A stretch of DNA of 64,000 bases from an uncultured Acetatifactor sp. (GCA_949840885.1 CATKYJ010000009.1:51238-115237), one strand, 5' to 3'; numbered from the stretch's first letter, positions 53,838-63,597 are shown. Notes: generated by a model not told the origin, from the sequence alone. Translations and numbers: made by a program.

Positions 53838-54824
53838 TCATTGTGGCGAAAACTGCTTGATGTCCTCAAGAACAGAATAGGGGATATAGAGGCTTCCATA
53901 GCCTGTCCCCAGATCCAGGCCGGGCTTGTTGGCACCGTGGAAATCGCTTCCGCCGCTGACGAGCAGACCGTATTTTTTTGCCAGCGCCCGCATCCTGCGT
54001 TCATCAGATGCTGTGTAGGTGCTGTAGACGGCTTCCAGCCCGGCCAGACCGGCCTGGGCCAGCTGGGCAGTCAGGCTATCCAGCGCCTCATCACTCATGT
54101 GGTAGAGCACCGGATGGGCCAGGATGGGGACGCCTCCTGCGGACAGGACCAGTTTCACCGCGTCTGCGGGCGTTACCTTTTCCCGGGGGATGTAGCAGGG
54201 GCAGCCATCGCCTATGTAGCGGTCGAAAGCTTCGGGCATGGTTTTTACATAGCCGCGTTCCAGCATATATTTGGCATAGTGGGCCCTTGTGATGACGGCG
54301 TCCGGAAACTCTGACAGCAGTTCCTCGTAGGTGATGGGAAATCCGGCCTCTGTCAGGAGGCGGCACATCTTTTGGTTCCTGGCGTTTCGGGAATCCACGA
54401 AAGCTTTCAGTCTTTGGCAGAAATTCGTATTATGATAATCAATATATAATCCTACAATGTGGACGTCCTGTTTCTGGTATTCGGTGGAGAACTCTATGCC
54501 GGGGATGACCTCGGGCACCGGGTTCTGGGCGATATGCCTGTAGGCATATCGAGGGCATTGGGGAGGGATGCCGGAGGCAACCGTATCGGTTGGAACAGCA
54601 GAGTTCTGGCAGGCATTGGCCGTGCCGGAAGCAGCAGGATCGGCTGTCTGTCCCGCCCGCAGGCTTTCCGCATAGTTTTCGGCCTCCTCCAGCCCGTCTA
54701 TGGTGTCGTGGTCGGTGAGGGCAAAGGCCGCAAGCCCTTTTTCACGGGCGTAGTTCACCAGCTGAGTGGGCGTAAAGCTTCCGTCAGAACGGTTGGAATG
54801 TACATGTAAGTCTACTGCCAGCAT
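53838..54824 (-). CDS. PHP domain phosphoesterase with internal low-complexity insertion
   Basis: 328 residues, minus strand, RBS AAAGGA. PHP metal-binding motifs: DLHVHSNRSDGS at residues 5-16, LTDHDTIDG near 36-44, PGIEFST after the insertion, ITRAHYAKYM, ILAHPVLYH and GSDFHG. Relatives hydrolyse 3',5'-bisphosphates or RNA 5' ends (RNase AM/YciV type). Between about residues 50 and 105 an extra stretch rich in Ala/Ser/Pro/Thr (AGQTADPAASGTANACQNSA and following) separates the second and third motifs. It is not in typical homologs. All metal ligands remain. Confidence 0.9.
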   Translation of the reverse strand: MLAVDLHVHSNRSDGSFTPTQLVNYAREKGLAAFALTDHDTIDGLEEAENYAESLRAGQTADPAASGTANACQNSAVPTDTVASGIPPQCPRYAYRHIAQNPVPEVIPGIEFSTEYQKQDVHIVGLYIDYHNTNFCQRLKAFVDSRNARNQKMCRLLTEAGFPITYEELLSEFPDAVITRAHYAKYMLERGYVKTMPEAFDRYIGDGCPCYIPREKVTPADAVKLVLSAGGVPILAHPVLYHMSDEALDSLTAQLAQAGLAGLEAVYSTYTASDERRMRALAKKYGLLVSGGSDFHGANKPGLDLGTGYGSLYIPYSVLEDIKQFSPQ

Positions 54825-54923
54825 ATGCGTCCTTTGTTCCTCCTATGGTCCCTTTTTATTCTCGCTCTTTTTATCTTTATTTTTATCGTTATTTTTCTCC
54901 CGGGCCTCTGACTCTTTTATCTT

Positions 54924-55025
54924 CTTGCCTTTTTGCTTTTCAGGCGCTTTTAACTTTCTTGCCTTTTTGCTTTTCGGGCGCTTTTAACTTTCTTGCCTTT
55001 TTGTTTTTCGGGCTCTTTTAGTCCC
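54924..55025. repeat. 34-bp tandem repeat between ABC-F and PHP genes
   Basis: Two full and one partial copies of a 34-base unit beginning CTTGCCTTTTTGCTTTTC (54924-54957, 54958-54991, 54992-55025). On the minus strand they read as purine-rich Lys/Ala/Lys codons, but the unit is not a multiple of three and stop codons appear, so no protein is encoded. Perhaps a decayed basic tail or an expanding low-complexity sequence. Confidence 0.8.
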
Positions 55026-55081
55026 CATTCTTCTTGAAAAATCGTTCTGGTTCGGCAGGCAACACGGGCGCTTTGAAGCCG

Positions 55082-56716
55082 TCAGTCCTCCTCCTCTTTC
55101 TGGGCTGTGAAGATGGTGCGCTTCCTGGCCATCTCGTCATTGGCCAGATACTCGTCGTAGGTGGTGATCTTGTCGATCATATGTCCGTCCGGCAGCAGTT
55201 CTATGATCCGGTTGGCCGTGGTCTGCACGAACTGATGGTCATGGCAGGAGAACAGCGCCACCCCGGGGAACTTGATGAGACCGTTGTTCAGGGAGGTGAT
55301 GGACTCCATGTCCAGATGGTTGGTGGGCTCGTCCAGCACCAGGCAGTTTGCCCCGCTGATCATCATCTTGGAAAGCAGGCAGCGCACTTTTTCCCCTCCG
55401 GAGAGCACCTTTACCTTTTTTACTCCGTCCTCTCCTGCGAAGAGCATCCGGCCTAAGAAACCGCGGACATAGGTCACGTCCTTTACAGGGGAATAGCCTG
55501 TGAGCCACTCGGCGATGGTCAGGTCATTGTCGAATTCCGCGGTGCTGTCCTTGGGGAAATAGGCCTGGGAAGTGGTGACGCCCCATTTATAATGCCCCTC
55601 GTCGGGCTCCATCTCTCCCATGAGGATCTGGAACAGGGTAGTCTTGGCCAGCTCCTGGCTTCCCACGAAAGCGATCTTGTCGTCATGTCCCATTACGAAA
55701 GAGATGTCGTCAAGCACCTTTTCGCCGTTAATGGTCTTGGACAGATGCTCCACCGTGAGGACTTCGTTTCCGATCTCCCTGTCGGGGCGGAAATCAATGT
55801 AGGGATACTTGCGGCTGGAGGGCTTGATGTCGTCCAGCTCGATCTTCTCCAGGGCACGTTTCCTGGAAGTGGCCTGTTTGGACTTGGAGGCGTTGGCAGA
55901 GAAGCGGGAGATGAACTCCTGCAGCTCCTTGATTTTCTCCTCTTTCTTCTTGTTGGCTTCTTTCATCTGGCGCACCAGCAGCTGGCTGGACTCGTACCAA
56001 AAGTCATAGTTACCCGCGTAGAGCTGAATCTTGTTGTAGTCGATATCGGCAGTGTGGGTGCACACCTTGTTCAGAAAATAACGGTCATGGGACACTACAA
56101 TTACCGTGTTCTCAAAGTCGATGAGGAAGTCCTCCAGCCACGCAATGGCATCCAGATCCAGATGGTTGGTGGGCTCGTCCAGGAGCAATATGTCCGGATT
56201 GCCGAACAGAGCCTTGGCCAGCAGCACCTTTACTTTCAGGCTGCCATCCAGGTCTTTCATAGTAGAGTAGTGCAGTTCGGTGTCTATGCCCAGGCCGTTT
56301 AATACCATGGCGGCATTGGACTCTGCCTCCCATCCGTCCATCTCCGCGAACTCCGCTTCCAGGTCGCTAACCCGTATGCCGTCTTCATCGGAGAAATCCT
56401 CCTTGGCATAGATGGCATCCTTTTCTTTCATGATCTCGTATAGGCGCGCGTTGCCCATGATGACCGTATCCATGACGGGATAGTCATCGTATTTGAAGTG
56501 ATCCTGCTCCAGCACAGACAGGCGCTGTCCGGGGGTGACGACGATGGTTCCGCTGGTGGTCTCTAAGTCGCCGGAGAGAATCCGCAGAAAGGTGGACTTA
56601 CCCGCGCCGTTGGCGCCGATGACGCCGTAGCAGTTCCCTTCGGTGAACTTGATGTTCACATCCTCGAATAATGCTTTTTTGCCGATCCGCAAGGTTACAT
56701 TGTTTACACTGATCAT
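55082..56716 (-). CDS. ABC-F family ATPase (YbiT-like)
   Basis: 544 residues, minus strand. Two ABC domains joined by the ABC-F linker. First: Walker A GANGAGKS near residues 36-43, Walker B LLLDEPTNHLD, and a degraded signature (LDGSLKVKVLLAK). Second: Walker A replaced by GSQELAKTT, in which the usual glycine before the lysine is Ala, with signature LSGGEKVRCLL and Walker B LVLDEPTNHLD. The linker region RFSANASKSKQATSRKRALEKI is characteristic of E. coli YbiT. These proteins act on the ribosome, as translation factors or in antibiotic resistance. No membrane segments. Confidence 0.92.
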   Translation of the reverse strand: MISVNNVTLRIGKKALFEDVNIKFTEGNCYGVIGANGAGKSTFLRILSGDLETTSGTIVVTPGQRLSVLEQDHFKYDDYPVMDTVIMGNARLYEIMKEKDAIYAKEDFSDEDGIRVSDLEAEFAEMDGWEAESNAAMVLNGLGIDTELHYSTMKDLDGSLKVKVLLAKALFGNPDILLLDEPTNHLDLDAIAWLEDFLIDFENTVIVVSHDRYFLNKVCTHTADIDYNKIQLYAGNYDFWYESSQLLVRQMKEANKKKEEKIKELQEFISRFSANASKSKQATSRKRALEKIELDDIKPSSRKYPYIDFRPDREIGNEVLTVEHLSKTINGEKVLDDISFVMGHDDKIAFVGSQELAKTTLFQILMGEMEPDEGHYKWGVTTSQAYFPKDSTAEFDNDLTIAEWLTGYSPVKDVTYVRGFLGRMLFAGEDGVKKVKVLSGGEKVRCLLSKMMISGANCLVLDEPTNHLDMESITSLNNGLIKFPGVALFSCHDHQFVQTTANRIIELLPDGHMIDKITTYDEYLANDEMARKRTIFTAQKEEED

Positions 56717-57129
56717 TTTGAATCCTCGTTTCCTGAAATTGTCTTCTTATATAAAAGCGTGTGGATTTTCCTACCCTTATCATTATACACAAAACATCCG
56801 ATTAGTCAACAACCCGCTGCAAGAGGGATGTTGGATTTGCTCCGGGGTGCTCCGGATTTGCTCCGCTTTGTTGGCGCTGACCATGCGTCACGGGCGCATG
56901 ATATCTCTCGCAGCATTCGTAAAACCATATTCTGTTGTTTTGATATCCGTGCAATCATATCTGCTTGACTCATTGCCGGCGGGAATCAGGGAAAACAATC
57001 ATGTGGCATGCCTGATAAGCGATTGGGTGCAAGAATGCAGCTGTTTGTGCAAGTTGTAGTCAGAGGAAAATATGAGATGGACAGATTGCACGAAATTACC
57101 TATTATATCCCAAATTGGCATAATTTGGC

Positions 57130-57158
57130 TTGCTATTCCCATGGCAAATTGTTACAAT
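57130..57158 (+). promoter_or_regulatory. Candidate promoter of ppdK
   Basis: TTGCTA (57130-57135), 17 bases, TACAAT (57153-57158), giving a leader of about 115 bases. The preceding stretch 56717-57129 holds no gene I can identify; it contains a CCGGATTTGCTCCG repeat around 56835-56870. Confidence 0.55.
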
Positions 57159-57278
57159 AGACTTTAGATAACAGAATCCTCTTCTGGATTCCGTTATAGA
57201 AAAAGACATACATTTTTATGTCCGAGGCAGCCATATTCATGACTGTCTAAAATCAATTTTAGAAAGGGAGAGATTGCG

Positions 57279-59900
57279 ATGAAAAAATGGGTTTACTTGT
57301 TTACGGAAGGAAACGCTGACATGCGTGAGCTTCTCGGCGGCAAGGGCGCGAATCTGGCAGAGATGACCGGCCTTGGCCTTCCGGTTCCGCAGGGCTTTAC
57401 GATTACCACGGAGGCCTGTACGCAATATTATGAAGACGGGAGAGAGATCAACGAGGAGATTCAGAGCCAGATTAATGAATACATCGTCAAGATGGAAGAG
57501 ATTACCGGCAAGAAATTCGGCGATCAGGAGAATCCCCTCCTGGTATCCGTCCGCTCCGGCGCAAGAGCTTCTATGCCCGGCATGATGGACACGATTTTGA
57601 ACCTGGGCCTGAACGAGGACGTGGTGAATGTCATTGCGGAGAAATCCGGCAATCCCCGCTGGGCATGGGACTGCTACAGAAGATTTATCCAGATGTACTC
57701 GGACGTGGTCATGGAAGTGGGCAAAAAGTATTTTGAACAGCTCATTGACGCCATGAAAGAGAAGAAAGGCGTGAAACAGGACGTAGAGCTCACCGCTGAC
57801 GATCTGAAAGAGCTGGCGGGCCAGTTTAAGGCTGAGTACAAGGCCAAGATCGGCACTGCTTTCCCGGATGATCCAAAGGAGCAGCTCATGGGCGCTATCA
57901 AGGCCGTGTTCCGTTCCTGGGACAACCCCCGCGCCAATGTGTATCGCCGTGACAACGACATCCCTTATTCCTGGGGTACTGCAGTAAACGTACAGTCCAT
58001 GGCATTCGGCAACATGGGTGACGACTGCGGTACAGGCGTTGCCTTTACCCGTGACCCTGCAACAGGCGCAAAGGGCCTCTTCGGAGAGTTCCTGACCAAT
58101 GCACAGGGTGAGGACGTGGTTGCAGGTGTTCGTACACCGATGAAGATTTCCGAGATGGCGGACAAGTTCCCCGAGGCTTTCGAGCAGTTTAAGGGCGTGT
58201 GCGACAAACTGGAGTCTCATTACAGAGACATGCAGGACATGGAGTTTACCGTGGAGCATGGCAAGCTGTACATGTTGCAGACCAGAAACGGCAAGAGAAC
58301 TGCCCAGGCTGCCCTGAAGATTGCCTGCGACCTGGTGGACGAGGGCATGCGCACAGAGCAGGAGGCGGTGGCCATGATCGATCCCCGCAACCTTGACACC
58401 CTGCTCCATCCTCAGTTCGATGCGGCTGCCCTGAAAGCTGCCACACCTGCCGGCAGAGGACTGGGTGCATCTCCCGGCGCTGCCTGCGGCAAGATCGTGT
58501 TCAGCGCGGAAGATGCTGAAAACTGGGCCGCAAGAGGCGAGAAAGTGGTTCTGGTTCGTCTGGAGACCTCTCCCGAAGACATCACCGGCATGAAGGCTGC
58601 ACAGGGCATCCTGACCGTCCGCGGCGGCATGACTTCCCACGCGGCAGTGGTTGCCCGCGGCATGGGAACCTGCTGCGTATCCGGCTGCGGCGACATCGCC
58701 ATGGACGAGGAGAACAAGAGATTCACTTTGGCAGGCAAGGAATACCATGAGGGAGACTATATCTCCATCGACGGCACTACCGGCAATATCTATGACGGAA
58801 AAATCCCTACCGTGGATGCTACCATCGCAGGCGAGTTCGGCAGAGTCATGGCATGGGCCGACCAGTTCAGAACTCTGAAAGTAAGGACCAACGCTGACAC
58901 ACCCAGCGATGCCAGGAAAGCCCGTGAGCTGGGCGCCGAGGGTATCGGCCTTTGCCGTACCGAGCATATGTTCTTCGAGGAGGACAGAATCGCTGCTTTC
59001 CGTGAGATGATCTGCGCGGATACCGTGGAGGAGAGAGAGGCTGCCCTGGAGAAGATTCTGCCTTACCAGCAGAGCGACTTCGAGAAACTTTACGAGGCTC
59101 TCGAGGGATATCCGGTCACCATCCGTTTCCTGGATCCCCCTCTTCACGAGTTCGTTCCCACCGAGGAAGCGGACATCGAAAAGCTGGCTCAGGCACAGGG
59201 CAAGACCGTAGAGGAAATCAAGAACATCATCGCAAACCTGCATGAGTTCAACCCCATGATGGGCCATAGAGGATGCCGTCTGGCAGTGACCTATCCTGAA
59301 ATCGCCAGGATGCAGACCAAGGCTGTCATCCGCGCTGCCATCAATGTACAGAAAGCCCATGCCGGCTGGAAGATGAAGCCCGAGATCATGATTCCTCTGA
59401 TCTGTGATATCAAGGAACTGAAATGTGTGAAGAAGATGGTGGTGGAGACCGCCGACGCGGAAATCGCCGCTGCCGGAATCGAACTGTACTATGAAGTGGG
59501 TACGATGATCGAGATTCCCAGGGCTGCGCTGACCGCTGACGAGATCGCGTCGGAAGCTGACTTCTTCTGCTTCGGCACCAACGACCTGACCCAGATGACA
59601 TTTGGCTTCTCCCGTGACGATGCAGGCAAGTTCCTCACCGCTTACTATGATTCCAAGATTCTGGAGAACGATCCATTTGCGAAGCTGGATCAGAACGGCG
59701 TAGGCAAGCTCATGGAGATGTCCATCAAACTGGGCAAGCCCGTAAATCCGAAGATGCATATCGGTATCTGCGGCGAGCATGGCGGAGACCCCTCTTCTGT
59801 GGAATTCTGCCATAAGATTGGATTGGATTATGTGTCTTGTTCGCCTTTCAGGGTGCCTATTGCCAGATTGGCGGCGGCGCAGGCAGCTATCTCCAATTGA
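57279..59900 (+). CDS. ppdK: Pyruvate phosphate dikinase
   Basis: 873 residues, RBS GGGAGAG. It interconverts pyruvate, ATP and phosphate with PEP, AMP and pyrophosphate. N-terminal ATP-grasp domain starts MKKWVYLFTEGNADMRELLGGKGANLAEM, which matches the family. The swivelling domain has the catalytic His in GGMTSHAAVVARGMG (residue 454, next to the position known from Clostridium symbiosum PPDK). The C-terminal TIM barrel has FGTNDLTQ and GICGEHGGDP. In anaerobes it often serves glycolysis with pyrophosphate. An opposite-strand frame of 906 codons is a shadow of this gene. Confidence 0.98.
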   Translation: MKKWVYLFTEGNADMRELLGGKGANLAEMTGLGLPVPQGFTITTEACTQYYEDGREINEEIQSQINEYIVKMEEITGKKFGDQENPLLVSVRSGARASMPGMMDTILNLGLNEDVVNVIAEKSGNPRWAWDCYRRFIQMYSDVVMEVGKKYFEQLIDAMKEKKGVKQDVELTADDLKELAGQFKAEYKAKIGTAFPDDPKEQLMGAIKAVFRSWDNPRANVYRRDNDIPYSWGTAVNVQSMAFGNMGDDCGTGVAFTRDPATGAKGLFGEFLTNAQGEDVVAGVRTPMKISEMADKFPEAFEQFKGVCDKLESHYRDMQDMEFTVEHGKLYMLQTRNGKRTAQAALKIACDLVDEGMRTEQEAVAMIDPRNLDTLLHPQFDAAALKAATPAGRGLGASPGAACGKIVFSAEDAENWAARGEKVVLVRLETSPEDITGMKAAQGILTVRGGMTSHAAVVARGMGTCCVSGCGDIAMDEENKRFTLAGKEYHEGDYISIDGTTGNIYDGKIPTVDATIAGEFGRVMAWADQFRTLKVRTNADTPSDARKARELGAEGIGLCRTEHMFFEEDRIAAFREMICADTVEEREAALEKILPYQQSDFEKLYEALEGYPVTIRFLDPPLHEFVPTEEADIEKLAQAQGKTVEEIKNIIANLHEFNPMMGHRGCRLAVTYPEIARMQTKAVIRAAINVQKAHAGWKMKPEIMIPLICDIKELKCVKKMVVETADAEIAAAGIELYYEVGTMIEIPRAALTADEIASEADFFCFGTNDLTQMTFGFSRDDAGKFLTAYYDSKILENDPFAKLDQNGVGKLMEMSIKLGKPVNPKMHIGICGEHGGDPSSVEFCHKIGLDYVSCSPFRVPIARLAAAQAAISN

Positions 59901-59974
59901 TGCCATAGGGATTTGGGTACTTGCAGGCGAAAGTATTGAAGAATAGCTTAAAATCAAGGTTTTTTAGGCTTGGT

Positions 59975-60019
59975 GGGGTTCATCACGGTGGGTGGTGGAC
60001 CCCTATTTTTGTGTTTTTT
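59975..60019 (+). terminator. Terminator after ppdK
   Basis: GGGGTTCATCAC (59975-59986) and GTGGTGGACCCC (59992-60003, two G-U pairs) followed by TATTTTTGTGTTTTTT. Confidence 0.85.
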
Positions 60020-60056
60020 AACGCCGCTGATAGGATGGCGATTGGGGCAAAAATCG

Positions 60057-60239
60057 TACTATCAGGCAAAAGTATACTATCACGCAAAAGTCAGGGGTTT
60101 CCGTGATAGTATAAAGCGGAAAGGTAAAAAGGTGTAGGATATTGGCGGTTTTGGCTGAAAGGCGTATTAGTTTGACGGAAAATGCTGTTGAAAAACGGGG
60201 GATATGATACAAGCACGGAAACTTCCCGGAGTTTTCGTG
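60057..60239. repeat. Left border inverted repeat and hairpins of the AT-rich island
   Basis: TACTATCAGGCAAAA (60057-60071) recurs inverted at 63886-63900 as TTTTGCCTGATAGTA. Next comes the 12-bp hairpin TATACTATCACG (60073-60084) / CGTGATAGTATA (60102-60113), then another CACGGAAACT (60214-60223) / AGTTTTCGTG (60230-60239). The latter motif, CACGGAAAC pairing with GTTTTCGTG, recurs at the right border. No gene in 59901-60464. No target-site duplication was established. Confidence 0.8.
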
Positions 60240-60464
60240 TTTGTATATGAGTTGCCGTGATAGTTTGGAGTTTTGACTGTTTATTTACAAAATTGGTAAA
60301 CGCAATAGAATATTGCAGATAGGCAAAAATTTCAAATTCAGTAGACGTGATATCGAAAGTATAGTAAACTTGATTTGATAATAAAGTATTTGGACAGAAC
60401 TAGTTGTAACATGAGTTTTGGCATACGAGAAAATATTATATGACCAAATGAGGAAGGGGATTTT

Positions 60465-63400
60465 ATGAAAATACTTTTTTTACATTTAAGTGATGCACAT
60501 TTAAGAGACACTACTGATTTAAGAGAAATAAATATAGATGCAATGGTAAATGCATTGAAGCAGATTGGGGAGTTTGACGAATGTGTTTTGATATTTTCGG
60601 GAGATATAGCCAATGAGGGTGATAAAAATGCATATATTAACGCTGGAAAATTAGTTGGTAGATTAGTGAAAAATATTAGTAATAAATATATAAATGGTAA
60701 AATCATTCAGACAGTTATTGTGCCTGGAAATCATGATAATTTGGTAAAAAATAAGGATAGAGACAATTTTGAGTTAGAAGAATATTATAAAAATAAAGAG
60801 CAGGATTGTAGATTTAGAGAAGATCTTGGGGAACTTTCTAATTTTTACGAGTTTGCAAATAGGAATAGATGTTTCGGAAGAAATCAGATAATTGATGTAA
60901 AAAAATTAAAGTTTGATAATTTTGTAATTAAGGTTAATATGATTAATTCGGCGCCATTTTCTCTTTTGGGAAGTGGAAATAGAGATAAGGGTATGCATTA
61001 TATTCCAATGGCTGAATTTGAAAAGTTTAATAGGGATATACATCAGAAATATACAATATCAGTTATTCATCATGGTCCAGAATGGTTTAGTGATACATCT
61101 AAACAGAAATTGTACGAAGTATTTCATGAATCAACTGATCTTTTGTTTGTAGGGCATGAACATTTTTCATTAAATGAAGATAAAATTGTAAATGGAAAGC
61201 ATATTGACATCTCAAGTGGTGTCGCGTTATATGGAACAAAAACAGAACTTGGATTTAATGCTGTATTATTAGATACGGAATTGCATGCTTTGGTAGGCTT
61301 TAAGTATGTTTACAATGGCAGAATTTATAAACCGAGCAAAATATTACAAAATGATAATGTGGTTTTTAATAATAATTTTAATTTTAGGTTTTCGGCAAGT
61401 TTTCAGCAGGAGCTTTTGATTGATAGTAATGAAAGAGAAGGTGAAAAATATATGAACTATTTTGTTTTCCCTTCTTTAGAAGCAAAAAATATAAATTCTG
61501 ATATGAAAAATTATTCTGTCAACACAGTAGAAAAGTTCAAAGAACTTTTTAGAATAAAAACTAAAATTTCCATTGAAGGAAGTTCAAGAACGGGGAAAAG
61601 TTTGTTGGCTAAATATCTTACTAATGTTTTGTCCGAGGAATATGTGGTATTACTACTAACAGAAGAAAGTTTTTCGCCTAAAAATGTACACAATATTATT
61701 AAATATACTTTGCAAAATGAGTATGGAGAAGATGCTGATTTAGATGCTTTTCTACAATTGGAAACTGAAAAAAAGGTTTTAATTGTAGATAGAAATGATA
61801 AAGTAGATAAAGGAAAATGGAAAGAATTTTTTAAGGTGTATTCTGAACACTTTGGACATATTATATTTTTCTGTGGTATGGGTTGGGATTTAAATATTAA
61901 GGAAAGAGCGATAGAAGAATTAACGGACAATGCTTTCTATTATATGAAAATATGTCCATTTTACTATATAAAAAGAGAAGAATTAATTAAAAAAGTATGT
62001 TCTGGATATCTTGCGGAATATCCTACATTGAATATTGAAGAAAAAAGTAAAAAAATTAATGAAGATATTACTAATCAAATAAAATATTTTCAGCTAACAC
62101 CAGATTTCATTCATCAATTTGTAGATTATTATATACAGTTTTCTCATATAAAAACGCAAAAAGAAACAAATGTTTTCAGCAAGGTATTTGTTGCAAATAT
62201 TACATATAGGTTATCTAAAAATACATACGAAGAAAGTGATGTTGATGAAATTTTGGTTGCCTTGGATTATGTTGCTCATTATATCCATTTTGTAAAAGGA
62301 TATCAGAAGGTGTCGTATTCAGAATTTGAACATGCAATTAATGAATATAGGAGTACATATGACAATGAAGAATTGAAAGCTAAATATGTTTACGATGTTG
62401 GGATTAAGTCAAATATAATTAAGGAATCGCCGGAGTCATTTGAGATAGAATTTTGTGACGAGAATCTTCTTGCTTATTTTGTTGCTCAGCATTTGAACAG
62501 AACATGTCAAAGCGGGGAAAGGGTAAATGATTTAAAATATGTTCTTGATAATATTTGCTTTGGGATTAATGGAGATATTATTTTGTTTTTATCGTATATT
62601 ACCAGTAATACTCAAATTTTAGCTCCAATTTTGCAAAGTATAATGACACATATGGATGATTGGGAAGAATTAGATTTAGATGCAAACAATGTAGAATACC
62701 TTTCTAAAGTAAACGTACACACTAATCCCAAATTTCCAGATAAGAAAGAAAAAGAAAAAATCAAAGAAGAAAAAAATGAAATGGAAAAAGAAATTATCTC
62801 TGAGAAACAAAGTCAGGCAGATAGTTTATATTCGTACGATCAAAGCAAGGTAAATTCATTCAGCAACAGAATTGCAAAAAGCTTAAACTATTTAGATTTA
62901 GTTGCAAAAATATTACCTAATTTTAGATATATTTTAACTGGAGATGAAAAGAAAGTTATTACTGAAATATTATATACATATCCCAACAAGCTACTGTATT
63001 TTATGCTGAAAGATATAGATGAAAATTATGACAAAATTATAGGGGATATTTTAAAATCAGAGCCAAAAACTAGAAAAGGAATTCTTATTACAAAAGATAT
63101 GCTAAATCGAGAATTGCAGAATCAATCAATAGCATACATTTTAAGTATTTATGATTTTATTTCTATGACTGCATCTAATACAAAGACTATAAGTGATTTG
63201 GAAAAATTTGATTTTAAGAAAAATACGAATTATAAAATACAAAATCTTATGATGCAAGAAAATTTAGCAAATTTTAAAATATTTGCTAATCGGGCAGAAG
63301 ATATATATGATTCAGCAGATTTAAATATTATAAAGCAAATGATATGCTTGATCGTAAGAAAATATTTTATTTACCATGATGTTGATATGCATGGGGATTC

Positions 63401-63488
63401 TATTCGTATAATTGATAAGTTTTTTGGGGAACAACAAAGAAAAGATTTCCAGATTATGCAAGCCAAGAACCAGATATTGAAAAAATAG
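60465..63488 (+). CDS. Metallophosphoesterase-STAND-like NTPase fusion, candidate defence protein
   Basis: 1007 residues, RBS GAGGAAGGGGA, much more AT-rich than all neighbours. Residues 1 to about 280: calcineurin-like metallophosphoesterase with DAHL near 10, FSGDIAN, PGNHDN, VIHHGPEWF and FVGHEHF, a complete metal site. About 350-560: a P-loop NTPase with Walker A GSSRTGKS (372-379), LIVDRND as Walker B-like strand, and following helices consistent with a STAND-type (NACHT/NB-ARC-like) switch. The rest is helical with a Lys/Glu-rich linker near 760-785. No membrane segment. STAND proteins with effector domains at the N-terminus are frequent phage-defence sensors. The combination and island position suggest that role; the family name is not established here. 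No nuclease or protease partner is adjacent. Confidence 0.8.
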   Translation: MKILFLHLSDAHLRDTTDLREINIDAMVNALKQIGEFDECVLIFSGDIANEGDKNAYINAGKLVGRLVKNISNKYINGKIIQTVIVPGNHDNLVKNKDRDNFELEEYYKNKEQDCRFREDLGELSNFYEFANRNRCFGRNQIIDVKKLKFDNFVIKVNMINSAPFSLLGSGNRDKGMHYIPMAEFEKFNRDIHQKYTISVIHHGPEWFSDTSKQKLYEVFHESTDLLFVGHEHFSLNEDKIVNGKHIDISSGVALYGTKTELGFNAVLLDTELHALVGFKYVYNGRIYKPSKILQNDNVVFNNNFNFRFSASFQQELLIDSNEREGEKYMNYFVFPSLEAKNINSDMKNYSVNTVEKFKELFRIKTKISIEGSSRTGKSLLAKYLTNVLSEEYVVLLLTEESFSPKNVHNIIKYTLQNEYGEDADLDAFLQLETEKKVLIVDRNDKVDKGKWKEFFKVYSEHFGHIIFFCGMGWDLNIKERAIEELTDNAFYYMKICPFYYIKREELIKKVCSGYLAEYPTLNIEEKSKKINEDITNQIKYFQLTPDFIHQFVDYYIQFSHIKTQKETNVFSKVFVANITYRLSKNTYEESDVDEILVALDYVAHYIHFVKGYQKVSYSEFEHAINEYRSTYDNEELKAKYVYDVGIKSNIIKESPESFEIEFCDENLLAYFVAQHLNRTCQSGERVNDLKYVLDNICFGINGDIILFLSYITSNTQILAPILQSIMTHMDDWEELDLDANNVEYLSKVNVHTNPKFPDKKEKEKIKEEKNEMEKEIISEKQSQADSLYSYDQSKVNSFSNRIAKSLNYLDLVAKILPNFRYILTGDEKKVITEILYTYPNKLLYFMLKDIDENYDKIIGDILKSEPKTRKGILITKDMLNRELQNQSIAYILSIYDFISMTASNTKTISDLEKFDFKKNTNYKIQNLMMQENLANFKIFANRAEDIYDSADLNIIKQMICLIVRKYFIYHDVDMHGDSIRIIDKFFGEQQRKDFQIMQAKNQILKK

Positions 63489-63597
63489 CAATTACTATAT
63501 AGGATTTTCACCTATATGTCGTTTTCCTCACAAAAGATAACGACCAACTAATGTGAGTGTTTCTTTGCATTTGAAATGCAATAATAGTAATTGCTAT
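63485..63597. repeat. 14-bp inverted repeat with nested palindrome at the end of the defence-like gene
   Basis: ATAGCAATTACTAT (63485-63498, overlapping the stop codon) and ATAGTAATTGCTAT (63584-63597) are exact inverse copies. Inside lies TTGCATTT-G-AAATGCAA (63565-63581). It may fold as a long 3' end structure that stops transcription or stabilises the mRNA, or mark an element end. Confidence 0.75.

Noticed and set aside
57237..59957. 906-codon open frame on the minus strand over ppdK
   Set aside because: It is the antisense of a complete pyruvate phosphate dikinase and shows no motif or ribosome site; long shadow frames are expected in this base composition.
59901..60464. Small gene or transposase remnant at the left island border
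   Set aside because: All frames are short and without motifs; only palindromes are clear.
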